Shown here: in pieces, positions 45,171 to 54,492 of the stretch
How the letters are laid out: every line of letters begins with the position of its first letter
Position numbering within the stretch: position 1 is the first letter of the stretch
From: Pseudomonas sp. PA15(2017)
GTDB taxonomy: Bacteria > Pseudomonadota > Gammaproteobacteria > Pseudomonadales > Pseudomonadaceae
DNA length: 64,000 bases
Direction of reading: 5' to 3'
NCBI RefSeq assembly: GCF_001945395.1
Contig: NZ_MSXV01000055.1
Coordinates: 171,044-235,043 of the forward strand
The notes under the pieces: generated by a model
Seen by the model: the letters and a program-made list of their open reading frames with translations, nothing else
The model's database searches: none
What the model was told of the DNA's origin: nothing
Translations under genes and position numbers: made by a program

Positions 45171-47426
45171 CTACTCGACCAGCAGAGCGTCCACGCGCTG
45201 GAAGCCACGCGGCAATTTGTTGCCGCGACGGCCACGCTCGCCCTTGTAGTGTTCGAGGTCATCGGCCTTCAGGGACAGAGTACGCTTGCCAGCCTGCAAC
45301 ACAAGGGTCGCGCCCGTTGGCAGTACGGCCAGGTCGGTGAGGTACTCTTCGCGGCTGGCCACGCGATCGCCGGGAATGCCAATGATCTTGTTGCCTTTGC
45401 CTTTGCCCAGCTGCGGCAGGTCGGCGACCTTGAACAGCAGCAGACGGCCTTCGGTGGTGACTGCAGCCAGCCAGTCTTCCTCGCGGCTGACCAGCGGCCG
45501 CGGCGTTACGACGCGCGCGCCATTGGGCAGGCTGAGCAGCGCCTTGCCGGCCTTGTTCTTGGCCTGCAGGTCTTCGCCCTTGACCACGAAACCGTAACCG
45601 GCATCGGAGGCGATCACGTACAGCGCTTCATCATCGGGCAGCAACACGCACTCGAAGGTGGCACCGGCCGGTGGCGTCAGACGACCGGTCAGCGGTTCGC
45701 CCTGACCTCGGGCAGACGGCAGGGTGTGAGCGGCCAGCGAATAGCTGCGCCCAGTGGAGTCGATAAATACTGCATATTGGTTGGAGCGGCCCGGCGCAGC
45801 AGTCTTGAAGCCATCGCCAGCTTTGTAGGACAGACCGGTGGCATCGATTTCATGGCCCTTGGCCGAGCGCACCCAGCCTTTTTCCGAGAGCACCACGGTG
45901 ATCTTTTCGTTCGGCAGCAGATCGTGCTCGGACAGCGCCTTGGCTTCGGCGCGCTCGACGATTGGCGAACGACGGTCATCGCCGTACTTCTCGGCGTCTT
46001 CGAGGATTTCCTTGCGCACCAGCTTCTTCAGCTTGGCTTCGCTGCCAAGCAGTGCCAGCAGCTTGTCGCGCTCTTTGCTGAGCTCATCCTGCTCGCCACG
46101 GATCTGCATCTCTTCCAGGCGGGCGAGTTGGCGCAGACGGGTTTCCAGAATGTACTCGGCCTGGATCTCGGTAAGGCCGAAGCGCTCCATGAGCACCGGC
46201 TTGGGCTGGTCCTCGGTGCGGATGATATGGATCACTTCATCGAGGTTGAGGAAGGCGATCAAGCGGCCTTCCAACAGGTGCATGCGGTGCTCGACCTTAT
46301 CCAGACGGAATTGCAGACGGCGGCGCACGGTGCCGACACGGAACTGCAGCCACTCGACCAACAGGGTGCGCAGGTCCTTGACCTGCGGCTTGCCGTCGAG
46401 GCCGATGACGTTGGTGTTGACCCGGTAGCTGGACTCCAGATCGGTGCTGGCGAACAGGTGCTGCATCAGCGCATCGTGATCGACCCGGCTGCCGGTCGGG
46501 ATGATCACGATACGGCAGGGGTTCTCATGGTCGGACTCGTCACGCAGGTCAGCGATCTGCGGCGCCTTGGAGGGTTTGGCCTGCATCATCGCAGCGATCT
46601 GTTCGAGCACCTTGGCACCGGACACTTGATGCGGCAACGCGGTGACCACGATATCGCCGTCCTCGACGCTATACACGGCGCGCATGCGTATCGAGCCGCG
46701 GCCAGTCTGGTAGATTTTCAGCAGGTCGGCACGCGGGGTGATGATTTCCGCGTCGGTCGGGTAATCCGGGCCCTGGATATGCTCGCAGAGCTGCTCGACC
46801 GTGGCCTTCGGCTCATCGAGCAGGCGTACGCACGCGGTGGCGACTTCGCGCAGGTTGTGCGGCGGCACGTCAGTGGCCATGCCCACGGCGATACCGGTAG
46901 TGCCGTTGAGCAGAATGTTCGGCAAACGCGCCGGCAGGGTCGCCGGCTCGTTCAGGGTGCCATCGAAGTTCGGCACCCAGTCCACGGTGCCCTGGCCGAG
47001 CTCGCTGAGCAACACTTCGGAATAACGCGATAGGCGCGCCTCCGTGTAACGCATGGCGGCGAACGACTTGGGATCATCCGGCGCACCCCAGTTGCCCTGG
47101 CCGTCGACCAGCGTGTAGCGGTAGCTGAACGGCTGGGCCATCAGCACCATGGCCTCATAGCAGGCGCTATCGCCGTGGGGGTGGAATTTACCGAGCACGT
47201 CGCCGACGGTACGCGCCGACTTCTTGTGCTTGGAATCGGCGTCCAGGCCCAGCTCGCTCATGGCATAGACTATGCGCCGCTGCACGGGCTTCAAACCGTC
47301 GCCGATATGCGGCAGCGCGCGATCCATGATCACGTACATGGAGTAATTGAGATAAGCCTGCTCGGTAAAGTCGGCAAGGGAGCGGCGTTCGACGCCGTCC
47401 AGGCTCAGATCGAGGGTTTCGCTCAT
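45171..47426 (-). CDS. parC: DNA topoisomerase IV subunit A
   Basis: ParC cuts and rejoins DNA during chromosome decatenation. The 751-residue protein has the catalytic Y127 in AAMRYTEARLSRY and a C-terminal beta-pinwheel domain. In the quinolone-resistance region, GKFHPHGDSACYEAM, S87 and E91 are the susceptible-type residues. Together with ParE it forms the A2B2 enzyme. Two small genes separate parC from parE, and parC starts only seven bases after the stop of the protease-like gene, so all four are likely co-transcribed. Confidence 0.97.
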   Translation of the reverse strand: MSETLDLSLDGVERRSLADFTEQAYLNYSMYVIMDRALPHIGDGLKPVQRRIVYAMSELGLDADSKHKKSARTVGDVLGKFHPHGDSACYEAMVLMAQPFSYRYTLVDGQGNWGAPDDPKSFAAMRYTEARLSRYSEVLLSELGQGTVDWVPNFDGTLNEPATLPARLPNILLNGTTGIAVGMATDVPPHNLREVATACVRLLDEPKATVEQLCEHIQGPDYPTDAEIITPRADLLKIYQTGRGSIRMRAVYSVEDGDIVVTALPHQVSGAKVLEQIAAMMQAKPSKAPQIADLRDESDHENPCRIVIIPTGSRVDHDALMQHLFASTDLESSYRVNTNVIGLDGKPQVKDLRTLLVEWLQFRVGTVRRRLQFRLDKVEHRMHLLEGRLIAFLNLDEVIHIIRTEDQPKPVLMERFGLTEIQAEYILETRLRQLARLEEMQIRGEQDELSKERDKLLALLGSEAKLKKLVRKEILEDAEKYGDDRRSPIVERAEAKALSEHDLLPNEKITVVLSEKGWVRSAKGHEIDATGLSYKAGDGFKTAAPGRSNQYAVFIDSTGRSYSLAAHTLPSARGQGEPLTGRLTPPAGATFECVLLPDDEALYVIASDAGYGFVVKGEDLQAKNKAGKALLSLPNGARVVTPRPLVSREEDWLAAVTTEGRLLLFKVADLPQLGKGKGNKIIGIPGDRVASREEYLTDLAVLPTGATLVLQAGKRTLSLKADDLEHYKGERGRRGNKLPRGFQRVDALLVE

Positions 47427-47433
47427 GCGTGCC

Positions 47434-47958
47434 TCATTGCAAGGTTGATTGGCGCAGCATCAAGGTGCCGTCGCGCTGACTGAATTCAAGGTGTTTCAGG
47501 GCACTCATGCCCAGCAGGATTTCGTCACCATCCATGCCGGGCACGATGAGTGCGGACACGTCATGCAAGATGATATCGCCGAGCTGCAAGCGCTCAAGGC
47601 GCGTGCGGTGGGCCGTGGCGATGCCGTTGGCGGTACGGATCTGAACCGGCGCGCCGGCCTGCAGACCGAGGTCGCGAGCGACCTGGCTGGGGATGGCGAC
47701 CTGGGTGGCACCGGTGTCGAGCAGAAAGCTCACCGCCTCGCCGTTGATCTGCCCATCGGCCCGATAATGCCCACCGGGGCTGCTGGCCAAGCGTACTTCG
47801 ACGTAATCATCACCATGCACCGATTCGGGCTGGCGATTGGGATGCTGCTTGGCATCCTCCCAATTGCCGAAGAAATGCGTAGCCATCAGCAGGCCGGCGC
47901 CCCAGGCGAGCACCAGCATCACCCGGCCGGCGCGGCGGCCTGCGGGCTGCTCGCTCAC
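47434..47958 (-). CDS. Membrane-anchored retropepsin-like aspartic protease
   Basis: The 174-residue protein has one N-terminal membrane helix (about 13-30) and a retroviral-type aspartic protease domain with the active site LLDTGATQVAIP (D81-T-G83), IATAHRTRLERLQLGDI and the end block LLGMSALKHLEF. Such proteins act as dimers; substrates are unknown. The start is a GTG overlapping the stop of the upstream gene by four bases, giving translational coupling. It lies between the phytase-like gene and parC. Confidence 0.83.
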   Translation of the reverse strand: MSEQPAGRRAGRVMLVLAWGAGLLMATHFFGNWEDAKQHPNRQPESVHGDDYVEVRLASSPGGHYRADGQINGEAVSFLLDTGATQVAIPSQVARDLGLQAGAPVQIRTANGIATAHRTRLERLQLGDIILHDVSALIVPGMDGDEILLGMSALKHLEFSQRDGTLMLRQSTLQ

Positions 47959-48938
47959 TGCGCAGCCCCCCAGCCGCCGGCGGGCGCAGCGAAGCGCCAG
48001 ACCAGCGGACGCTTCTCGCCGTCGCCGCGGGCCTGGCCACCGTTGTCGAGGCCGATCCAGGCGCCCTCGGCATCCACCGACAGGGCTTCGGCAACGCCGT
48101 AGTGCAGCGGATAGCGGCGCTCTTCGGTCAGCGCTTCGGCGGCGAACGACCAGCACCGCTCGACCTCGCCGTTGGCCGGCGTGCGCCGGCAGATACGGTG
48201 AGCCTGGCGTTCGAGGGTATAGAGTTTCTCTTCGAAGAAGGCCAGGTCGGAGAAATCCACCGGCGCGGGCCGGCCACCGAGCGCCTCGGGCGAGATTTCC
48301 TCACCGCCCTCGTTGAGCAGTACGCAACCGCCCTCGCAGCGCCAAGCGGCGCGCCGGTTATGCAACACCACGAGGCCGCGCCGCTCCTTCTCCGCGGCCA
48401 GCCAAAGGCGCTCGCCGGCCGGGTCGATGGCGATGCCTTCGAACAGCGAATTGAAGTGCAGCAGCATGCCGCTGGCCCGTGCCTGGCGCACCATGCCTTC
48501 GGGCAGGTTCAGCCATTGCGCATCGGCAGCCGGCGGTACCTGCAACACCGCCGCGCGGGTTTCGCTGACCAGATAGCGATTGCCCTTGGCGTCGCAGGAA
48601 ATACCTTCGAAATCCAGATGACCACCGCGCACCAGACCGGCTACCCACGAGCGCATGCGCAACCCCCAGGGCAACGGCATGTCGGGTGCTGGCGGCGCCA
48701 CGAAACGCTCGGCCTCGGCCTGCCAGACGCTGGCCGACGAATCGAGGCGGTACAGGCGATCATCCTCGCGGTCGGACACTGCCCACAGCGCGTCGCCGCA
48801 CCAGGCCAGCCCCGACAGGTTACCAGCGTCCATGCCGGCCACCGGGTGTTCGCTGACCAGCTTGAGTTCTTCGAGCGGCGTGTCGGCCAGCACCGGCGTC
48901 ACGACTGCAAACAGCATGGCGCCGACCAGGTGGCGCAT
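47955..48938 (-). CDS. Secreted esterase-like-of-phytase / SdiA-regulated-type protein
   Basis: The 327-residue precursor has a signal peptide (about 18 residues, ending VLA before DTPLEEL). The mature protein has beta-propeller-like repeats, with LSGLAWCGDALWAVSDREDDRLYRL, LDFEGISCDAKGNRYLVSE and FEGIAIDPAGERLWLAAEKERRG, as in the esterase-like activity of phytase family. Its start ATG overlaps the parE stop by one base. It is probably periplasmic. The function in a topoisomerase operon is unexplained. Confidence 0.78.
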   Translation of the reverse strand: MRHLVGAMLFAVVTPVLADTPLEELKLVSEHPVAGMDAGNLSGLAWCGDALWAVSDREDDRLYRLDSSASVWQAEAERFVAPPAPDMPLPWGLRMRSWVAGLVRGGHLDFEGISCDAKGNRYLVSETRAAVLQVPPAADAQWLNLPEGMVRQARASGMLLHFNSLFEGIAIDPAGERLWLAAEKERRGLVVLHNRRAAWRCEGGCVLLNEGGEEISPEALGGRPAPVDFSDLAFFEEKLYTLERQAHRICRRTPANGEVERCWSFAAEALTEERRYPLHYGVAEALSVDAEGAWIGLDNGGQARGDGEKRPLVWRFAAPAGGWGAAQ

Positions 48939-50836
48939 CAGAGCAGTACCTCGGCCAGGTTGCCCTTGGACTCCAACCAGGATTTGCGGTCACTGGCGCG
49001 TTTCTTGGCCAGCAGCATGTCCATCACCTCGCGCGTGCCCTCGAAATCATCGAGGGTCAGCTGCACCAGGCGCCGGGTATTGGGATCCATGGTGGTTTCC
49101 CGCAGTTGTGGCGGGTTCATCTCACCCAGCCCCTTGAAACGGGTGACCTGCGGCTTGCCGCGCTTCTTCTCGGCAACCAGACGGTCAAGAATGCCGTCGC
49201 GCTCGGGCTCGTCGAGGGCGTAGTAAATTTCCTTGCCGAGGTCGATGCGGTACAGCGGCGGCATCGCCACGTAGACATGGCCAGCATCGACCAATGGACG
49301 GAAGTGCTGCACGAACAGCGCGCAGAGCAGCGTGGCAATGTGCAGACCGTCGGAGTCGGCGTCGGCGAGGATACAAATCTTGCCGTAACGCAGCTGGCTC
49401 AGATCGCTGGAGCCGGGGTCGAGGCCGACCGCAACGGCAATGTTGTGCACTTCCTGGCTGGCCAGCACTTCGCCGCCGTCCACTTCCCAGGTATTCAGAA
49501 TCTTCCCGCGCAGCGGCAGGATCGCCTGAAACTCCTTGTCCCGCGCTTGCTTGGCCGAGCCGCCGGCGGAATCACCCTCGACCAGGAACAGCTCGCAGCG
49601 CAGCGGGTTCTGTCCCGCGCAGTCGGCCAGTTTGCCGGGCAGCGCCGGGCCCTGGGTGATCTTCTTGCGCTCGACCTTCTTGCCCGCCTTGAGGCGGCGG
49701 CTGGCGTTGCTGATCGCCAGTTCGGCCAGCTGCTGGCCGAATTCCGGGTGGGCGTTGAGCCACAGGCTGAAGGCATCTTTGACCACGCCAGAGACGAACG
49801 CAGCCGCCTCGCGGGAGGATAAGCGCTCCTTGGTCTGCCCCGAGAACTGGGCGTCCTGCATCTTCATCGACAGCACGAAGGCGATACGCTCCCAGACGTC
49901 TTCCGGCGCCAGCTTGACGCCGCGGGGCAGCAGGTTGCGGAACTCGCAGAACTCGCGCATCGCGTCCAGCAGGCCCTGACGCAGGCCGTTGACGTGGGTG
50001 CCGCCCTGGGCCGTGGGAATCAGGTTGACGTAGCTCTCCTGTACCGCGTCGCCGCCTTCCGGCAGCCACAGCAGCGCCCAGTCCACGGCTTCCTTGTTGC
50101 CGGCCAGGCTGCCGCAGAACGGCTCGCCCGGTAGGCGCTCGAATTCACTGACCGCGTCGACCAGATACGAGCGCAGGCCGTCTTCGTACAGCCACTCGAC
50201 CTTTTCGTTACTGGCCTTGTCGTGGAAGCTGACTGCCAGGCCGGGGCACAGCACGGCCTTGGCCTTGAGCACGTGCTTGAGGCGGCTGACCGAGAATTTG
50301 TGGGAATCGAAGTACTTGGGGTCCGGCCAGAAGTGCACGCTGGTGCCGGTGTTGCGCTTGCCGACCGTGCCGGTCACTTCCAGGTCGCTGGCCTTGAAGC
50401 CATCGGCGAAGGCCATGGCGTACTCGCTGCCATCGCGTTTGACGCGCACTTCCACGCGGGTCGACAGGGCGTTGACCACCGAGATACCGACGCCGTGCAG
50501 GCCGCCGGAGAACTGGTAGTTCTTGTTGCTGAACTTGCCGCCAGCATGCAGCTTGGTAAGGATCAGCTCGACGCCTGGCACGCCCTCTTCGGGATGGATG
50601 TCCACCGGCATGCCGCGGCCGTCGTCGATCACTTCCAGGGAGTTGTCCTCGTGGAGGATCACCTGGATGGACTTGGCGTGGCCGGCCAGGGCTTCGTCGA
50701 CACTGTTGTCGATGACTTCCTGGGCGAGGTGGTTGGGGCGCGTGGTATCGGTGTACATCCCCGGGCGCTTGCGCACCGGGTCGAGGCCGGAAAGCACTTC
50801 GATGGCATCGGCGTTATAGGCGTTTTGCTGGGCCAT
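48938..50836 (-). CDS. parE: DNA topoisomerase IV subunit B
   Basis: ParE is the ATPase subunit of topoisomerase IV. The 632-residue protein has the GHKL ATP site (DNSVDEAL, DDGRGMPVDIH, GGLHGVGISVVNALS), a transducer region and the TOPRIM motifs VEGDSAGGSAKQ and DADSDGLHI that hold the catalytic magnesium. The start at MAQQNAYNADAIEVL was chosen over a longer frame because it matches the family. It is fifth in a colinear series from nudF to parC, 45 bases after yqiA. Confidence 0.97.
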   Translation of the reverse strand: MAQQNAYNADAIEVLSGLDPVRKRPGMYTDTTRPNHLAQEVIDNSVDEALAGHAKSIQVILHEDNSLEVIDDGRGMPVDIHPEEGVPGVELILTKLHAGGKFSNKNYQFSGGLHGVGISVVNALSTRVEVRVKRDGSEYAMAFADGFKASDLEVTGTVGKRNTGTSVHFWPDPKYFDSHKFSVSRLKHVLKAKAVLCPGLAVSFHDKASNEKVEWLYEDGLRSYLVDAVSEFERLPGEPFCGSLAGNKEAVDWALLWLPEGGDAVQESYVNLIPTAQGGTHVNGLRQGLLDAMREFCEFRNLLPRGVKLAPEDVWERIAFVLSMKMQDAQFSGQTKERLSSREAAAFVSGVVKDAFSLWLNAHPEFGQQLAELAISNASRRLKAGKKVERKKITQGPALPGKLADCAGQNPLRCELFLVEGDSAGGSAKQARDKEFQAILPLRGKILNTWEVDGGEVLASQEVHNIAVAVGLDPGSSDLSQLRYGKICILADADSDGLHIATLLCALFVQHFRPLVDAGHVYVAMPPLYRIDLGKEIYYALDEPERDGILDRLVAEKKRGKPQVTRFKGLGEMNPPQLRETTMDPNTRRLVQLTLDDFEGTREVMDMLLAKKRASDRKSWLESKGNLAEVLL

Positions 50837-50881
50837 GGGTCTCTGCAATGCTCTGATTGATCGGGGATTCGGCGCGGCCAC

Positions 50882-51463
50882 TCAGGCAGCGGGGGCAATG
50901 CCGGCAAAGGCGAACAACATCGGCAGGCGCTCGGCGAAGCCCTGGAAACCGTGGTCACCGCCCGCTTCGATACGCAGGGCGCAGTGCCGGTAGTAGGCCT
51001 GGGCGCGCCGGTAGTCGAGGGTTTCGTCGCCGGTTTGAAGCCACACCTGGTAACGAGTCGGGTCTGCTGGCGGCTCGACAGCGAGCTCGGCCAGGGCCGT
51101 CACGTGATCGGCGGTCAGCTCCCAGGTCTCGTTGCTGTAAAGGTTGGTCTGCGTGCCCAGATAGCCGTCGAACAGCTCGTGGGGCCGCACCGCCGGGTTG
51201 ATCAGCAGCGCCTTGAGCCGGTGCCGCTCGGCCAGGTGGGTCGCATAGTAGCCGCCCAGCGAGCTGCCGACCAGCGTAGGGCGCCCCAGCTCGGCGATCA
51301 ACGCGTCGAGTTGGGCAATGGCCTGGCGAGGATGATGATGCAGGGCCGGAACCCGCAGTTGGGCCTGCAGGCCACGGGCGGTCATGGCGGCGGTCAGCTG
51401 GCTGGCCTTGGTGGAAGCCGGCGAACTGTTGAGGCCGTGGATATAAAGAATGCTATTGGTCAT
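50882..51463 (-). CDS. yqiA: YqiA-like esterase
   Basis: The 193-residue protein is a small alpha/beta hydrolase of the YqiA/UPF0227 type, with ILYIHGLNSSPAS at the N-terminus, the nucleophile elbow GSSLGGYYA, DGYLGTQTNLYSNE, and the catalytic His near GGDHGFQGF. E. coli YqiA hydrolyses short-chain palmitoyl-CoA and p-nitrophenyl esters; the true substrate is unknown. It sits between cpdA and parE, as in E. coli, where yqiA adjoins parE. Confidence 0.9.
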   Translation of the reverse strand: MTNSILYIHGLNSSPASTKASQLTAAMTARGLQAQLRVPALHHHPRQAIAQLDALIAELGRPTLVGSSLGGYYATHLAERHRLKALLINPAVRPHELFDGYLGTQTNLYSNETWELTADHVTALAELAVEPPADPTRYQVWLQTGDETLDYRRAQAYYRHCALRIEAGGDHGFQGFAERLPMLFAFAGIAPAA

Positions 51464-51528
51464 AACGGGAGGCTACTAGCGCCAGCCTGCAGGCTGCAAG
51501 CATTGCCGTTGCGGCCGACCAACAAGCC

Positions 51529-52347
51529 TCAGTAGCCGCCAACGCTGTAGTCGGGCTCGAACACGAAGCCCTCGACCCGCGACACGCCGGTATCGAGGCG
51601 ACCGTCATCGTGCAGACGCAGCCAGCGATAGCCCGGCGCTGCGCTGTCGGCCTGGAAGTCTTCGCTGCCAGGCGTGAACTGCACGCAGGTTGAAGGCGAA
51701 GCCAATAGCCGCAAGTCACCACGCTGGGTATCGATGGTCTGGTGCACGTGGCCCCAGAGCACGGCGCGCACCTGGGGAAAGCGCTGCAGCAGGTTGAACA
51801 GGGCATCCGGGTTGCGCAGGCCGATCGGCGCCATCCACTGGCAGCCGATATCCACCGGATGATGGTGCAGGCAAATCAGGTGGTGGCGATCCGGCGCTTC
51901 GCTCAAGGCCCGTTCCAACAGCGCCAGTTGGGGCTCCTGGAGATAGCCCGGTACGGCACCGGGAATGGACGAGTCGAGCAGCGTGATCCGCCAATTGCCC
52001 AGGTCGACGACCGGCTCGAGCAAGTCGGTGCCTACGCAGGCGGCCTGCATGGCGGGAATGTCGTCGTGGTTGCCGGGAATCCAGCGGGCCGGCGCAGCGA
52101 TCGCCGCGCTCAATTCGACGAAGCGCGCGTAGGAGGTTGCACTGCCGTCCTGGGACAGGTCGCCGGTGGCCAGGATCAGGTCGATGGCCGGCTGCTCCTT
52201 GAGCACTTGCTCGACCACCCGGTTCAGGCTGTCGGCCGTATCCATGCCCAACAGCCGGCCGTCCGCATCGGCGAACAGGTGGCTGTCGGTGAGCTGCACC
52301 AGCAGCACCGAAGAATCGGCTGAGGGGGAAATGGCCGCACGCGCCAA
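51529..52347 (-). CDS. cpdA: 3',5'-cyclic-AMP phosphodiesterase CpdA
   Basis: CpdA hydrolyses cyclic AMP and so limits Vfr/CRP signalling. The 272-residue protein has the class III metallophosphoesterase motifs QLTDSHLF, GDLSQDG, GNHDD, HHHPV and GHVHQ. I chose the TTG start at 52347 because AAGGAG lies seven bases upstream; the frame is open further upstream without a family match. It follows the DUF1249 gene by 114 bases. Confidence 0.92.
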   Translation of the reverse strand: MARAAISPSADSSVLLVQLTDSHLFADADGRLLGMDTADSLNRVVEQVLKEQPAIDLILATGDLSQDGSATSYARFVELSAAIAAPARWIPGNHDDIPAMQAACVGTDLLEPVVDLGNWRITLLDSSIPGAVPGYLQEPQLALLERALSEAPDRHHLICLHHHPVDIGCQWMAPIGLRNPDALFNLLQRFPQVRAVLWGHVHQTIDTQRGDLRLLASPSTCVQFTPGSEDFQADSAAPGYRWLRLHDDGRLDTGVSRVEGFVFEPDYSVGGY

Positions 52348-52461
52348 GGTGCTTCTCCTTGAATGAGTGCGAATTATGGAATCGTCAAGCGAGGCGGTAA
52401 ACCCGCAAATAAGCACTGGTTCACAGAAACCCGATGCAGTTACATGGCCAAAGGCCATCAA

Positions 52462-52914
52462 TCACATCAGCGGCTCGGTTTCATGCCCGCAGGCCAGGCA
52501 ATGACTCAGCCATTCGCCAAGAAACACGTTGAGCTGGGTTTTCTCGTCCGGCTGGTGCATGGCGGCGTTGGGATAGGGGTAAATGCCGCGAAAGCGTCGC
52601 GTGCTCTGGGCACCGGTGACCTCGGCCATGCGCGCATCATGGTAGACGCGCACTTCCAGCTGGGGCACCGGCAACCACGGCAGGCTGTGCTCCTGGCGCA
52701 CCTGTACCGTGGAGGTGTACGGACAGCTCTCGACCACTTCCAGCGCCAGCACGCCGAGCTGCCGCTCGCCCTGGCTGAGTGCGACCCGCCGAGCCCCTTG
52801 GGCTTCGCGCATGCCGGGCAGCAGGCGCATCAGCCGCGCATAGTTGGCTTCGCAAGCCGCCTGCAGCTCGATCAAGTCGACCCGGTAGCGCTCGCGCAGC
52901 AGATTCAACCCCAT
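52462..52914 (-). CDS. DUF1249 family protein
   Basis: The 150-residue protein is of unknown function. It has the family's conserved positions RYRVDLIELQAACEANYARLMRLLP and a C-terminal segment NVFLGEWLSHCLACGHE. Its start overlaps the nudF stop by ten bases, so the two are translationally coupled. The same nudF-DUF1249-cpdA order occurs in E. coli (yqiB), suggesting a role tied to nucleotide metabolism. Confidence 0.85.
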   Translation of the reverse strand: MGLNLLRERYRVDLIELQAACEANYARLMRLLPGMREAQGARRVALSQGERQLGVLALEVVESCPYTSTVQVRQEHSLPWLPVPQLEVRVYHDARMAEVTGAQSTRRFRGIYPYPNAAMHQPDEKTQLNVFLGEWLSHCLACGHETEPLM

Positions 52915-53522
52915 AGCCCCCTGACCTCGGCGCGGTTGAGCGCCAGCCACTGCAGGGCGATGATGCTCGCCGCGTTGTTGATCTTGCCATCCTTGACCGC
53001 CTGCAGCGCATCCTCGAATGGCCATACTTGCACGCGGATGTCTTCGCCCTCTTCCTCGAGGCCGTGAATGCCGCCGACGCCAGCGCTGTCGCAACGACCA
53101 AGAAACAGGTGCACGAACTCGTCCGAGCCACCTGGCGATGGGAAATAGCGGGTTATCGGCCATAGCGAGGTCAGCGTCAGCCCGGCCTCTTCCTCGGCTT
53201 CGCGCAGTGCGACTTCGTCCGGCTCCTCGTGCTTGTCGATCAGCCCAGCCACCAGTTCGACCAGCCACGGGTTGGTGGCCTTGTGCATGGCGCCGACGCG
53301 GAACTGCTCGATCAGCACCACGCTGTCGGTCACCGCATCGTAAGGCAGCACGCACACGGCATCGTGGCGGATGAACAGTTCGCGGCGCAGCACCGGGCCC
53401 ATTTCACCGGAAAACTGCCGATGGCGCAGGTGAAAGCGATCCAGACGGTAGAACCCGCGGAAGCATTCCTCACGCTCGATGATTTCCACCGCGTCCGGGC
53501 CGGGGTTGAAGGTTTCGGTCAT
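52905..53522 (-). CDS. nudF: ADP-ribose pyrophosphatase NudF
   Basis: NudF hydrolyses ADP-ribose to AMP and ribose 5-phosphate, keeping this reactive sugar nucleotide low. The 205-residue protein has the complete Nudix box GLIDKHEEPDEVALREAEEE-AGL, with G-x5-E-x7-REUxEExGU satisfied. It is the first gene of the colinear series ending at parC. It is divergent from the DUF3298 lipoprotein gene, with 170 bases between the starts and nothing recognisable in that gap. Confidence 0.93.
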   Translation of the reverse strand: MTETFNPGPDAVEIIEREECFRGFYRLDRFHLRHRQFSGEMGPVLRRELFIRHDAVCVLPYDAVTDSVVLIEQFRVGAMHKATNPWLVELVAGLIDKHEEPDEVALREAEEEAGLTLTSLWPITRYFPSPGGSDEFVHLFLGRCDSAGVGGIHGLEEEGEDIRVQVWPFEDALQAVKDGKINNAASIIALQWLALNRAEVRGLWG

Positions 53523-53692
53523 CTGCTGTTCTCTCGTTCACCTACACATTGGAACCATCCTAGGGGCTGTTAAGGCTCTCCCGCAAGCGACGTATCGAAA
53601 GCCTGGCCGATCTGCTCGCATTGGCGAATAATCGCGAACTCCCCTGCCATCAGGCAGTCGAACGCCCGTCCTCTGCCAATGGCTTTTCCTGC

Positions 53693-54448
53693 ATGAACAT
53701 GTCCCGCATTGCCCGTCTCGGTGCTCTTTTCAGCCTCGCCCTACTGCTCGGTGCTTGCCAGAGCCTGTCCCGTTCCGACGCACCGGCGGGGGTGGCCACC
53801 AGCCATGAGAAGTGGGAGCACAAGCCAGCCGACTGCAGCGCCCAAGATTGCCCGCTGGTCAACGTCGAACTGCAACGCGTGACCGATCAACCGGCCCTCA
53901 ATGCGCGCATCGACGCCACCCTGCTCGACCTGGTGAAAGCCGCCACCGGCACGCGCCCCGCGTCGCTGGCCGAACACGAGCGCGACTTTCTCGCCAACGG
54001 CCAGCCGGGCTGGGTGAGCTACCTGCAAGCCAAGGTGCTTAGCCAGCATGACCAACTCGTGGTGATTGAGCTGTCCAGCTACCACTTCATCGGCGGCGCC
54101 CACGGCGTGCCTGGGCGCACCTACCTCAATTACGATCGTGAGCAGAACGAGGTGCTGAGCCTGCAGGACATGCTGGTGCCCGGCGAGGAACCGGCGTTCT
54201 GGCAGATCGCTCAGCGCGCCCACCAGGCCTGGCTGATCGCCCAGGGCCACGGCAACGACGTGGAATACCGCAAGACCTGGCCGTTCGAGCGCACCGCCAA
54301 CATCGCCCTGAATCCCGATGCGGTGATGCTCAAGTACGATGTCGCCCGCCTGGCGCCCTACTCCGACGGCCACCCGGAAATCCTCATCCCCTACAGCCAG
54401 CTACAGGGCATCCTGCGCCCAGCGTACATGCCTGGCGCTTCGCGCTAG
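53693..54448 (+). CDS. DUF3298 (RsiV-like) lipoprotein
   Basis: The 251-residue precursor has a lipobox LLGAC with lipidated C22. The mature part carries a DUF3298/RsiV-type domain: VELSSYHFIGGAHGVPGRTYLNYDREQNEVLSLQDML. RsiV in Bacillus senses lysozyme, but the bacterial lipoproteins of this family in proteobacteria are uncharacterised. An alternative start at 53699 is equally likely. The gene is convergent with thiC, 44 bases apart. Confidence 0.82.
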   Translation: MNMSRIARLGALFSLALLLGACQSLSRSDAPAGVATSHEKWEHKPADCSAQDCPLVNVELQRVTDQPALNARIDATLLDLVKAATGTRPASLAEHERDFLANGQPGWVSYLQAKVLSQHDQLVVIELSSYHFIGGAHGVPGRTYLNYDREQNEVLSLQDMLVPGEEPAFWQIAQRAHQAWLIAQGHGNDVEYRKTWPFERTANIALNPDAVMLKYDVARLAPYSDGHPEILIPYSQLQGILRPAYMPGASR

Positions 54449-54492
54449 AGCCCAGGCGCAGGCGCGGTGTCCGTCGCGCCTGCGCCCGAGGT

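Noticed and set aside
45018..47033. A 671-codon open frame on the plus strand opposite parC
   Set aside because: ParC on the minus strand is complete with catalytic Tyr. The antisense translation has no recognisable domain.
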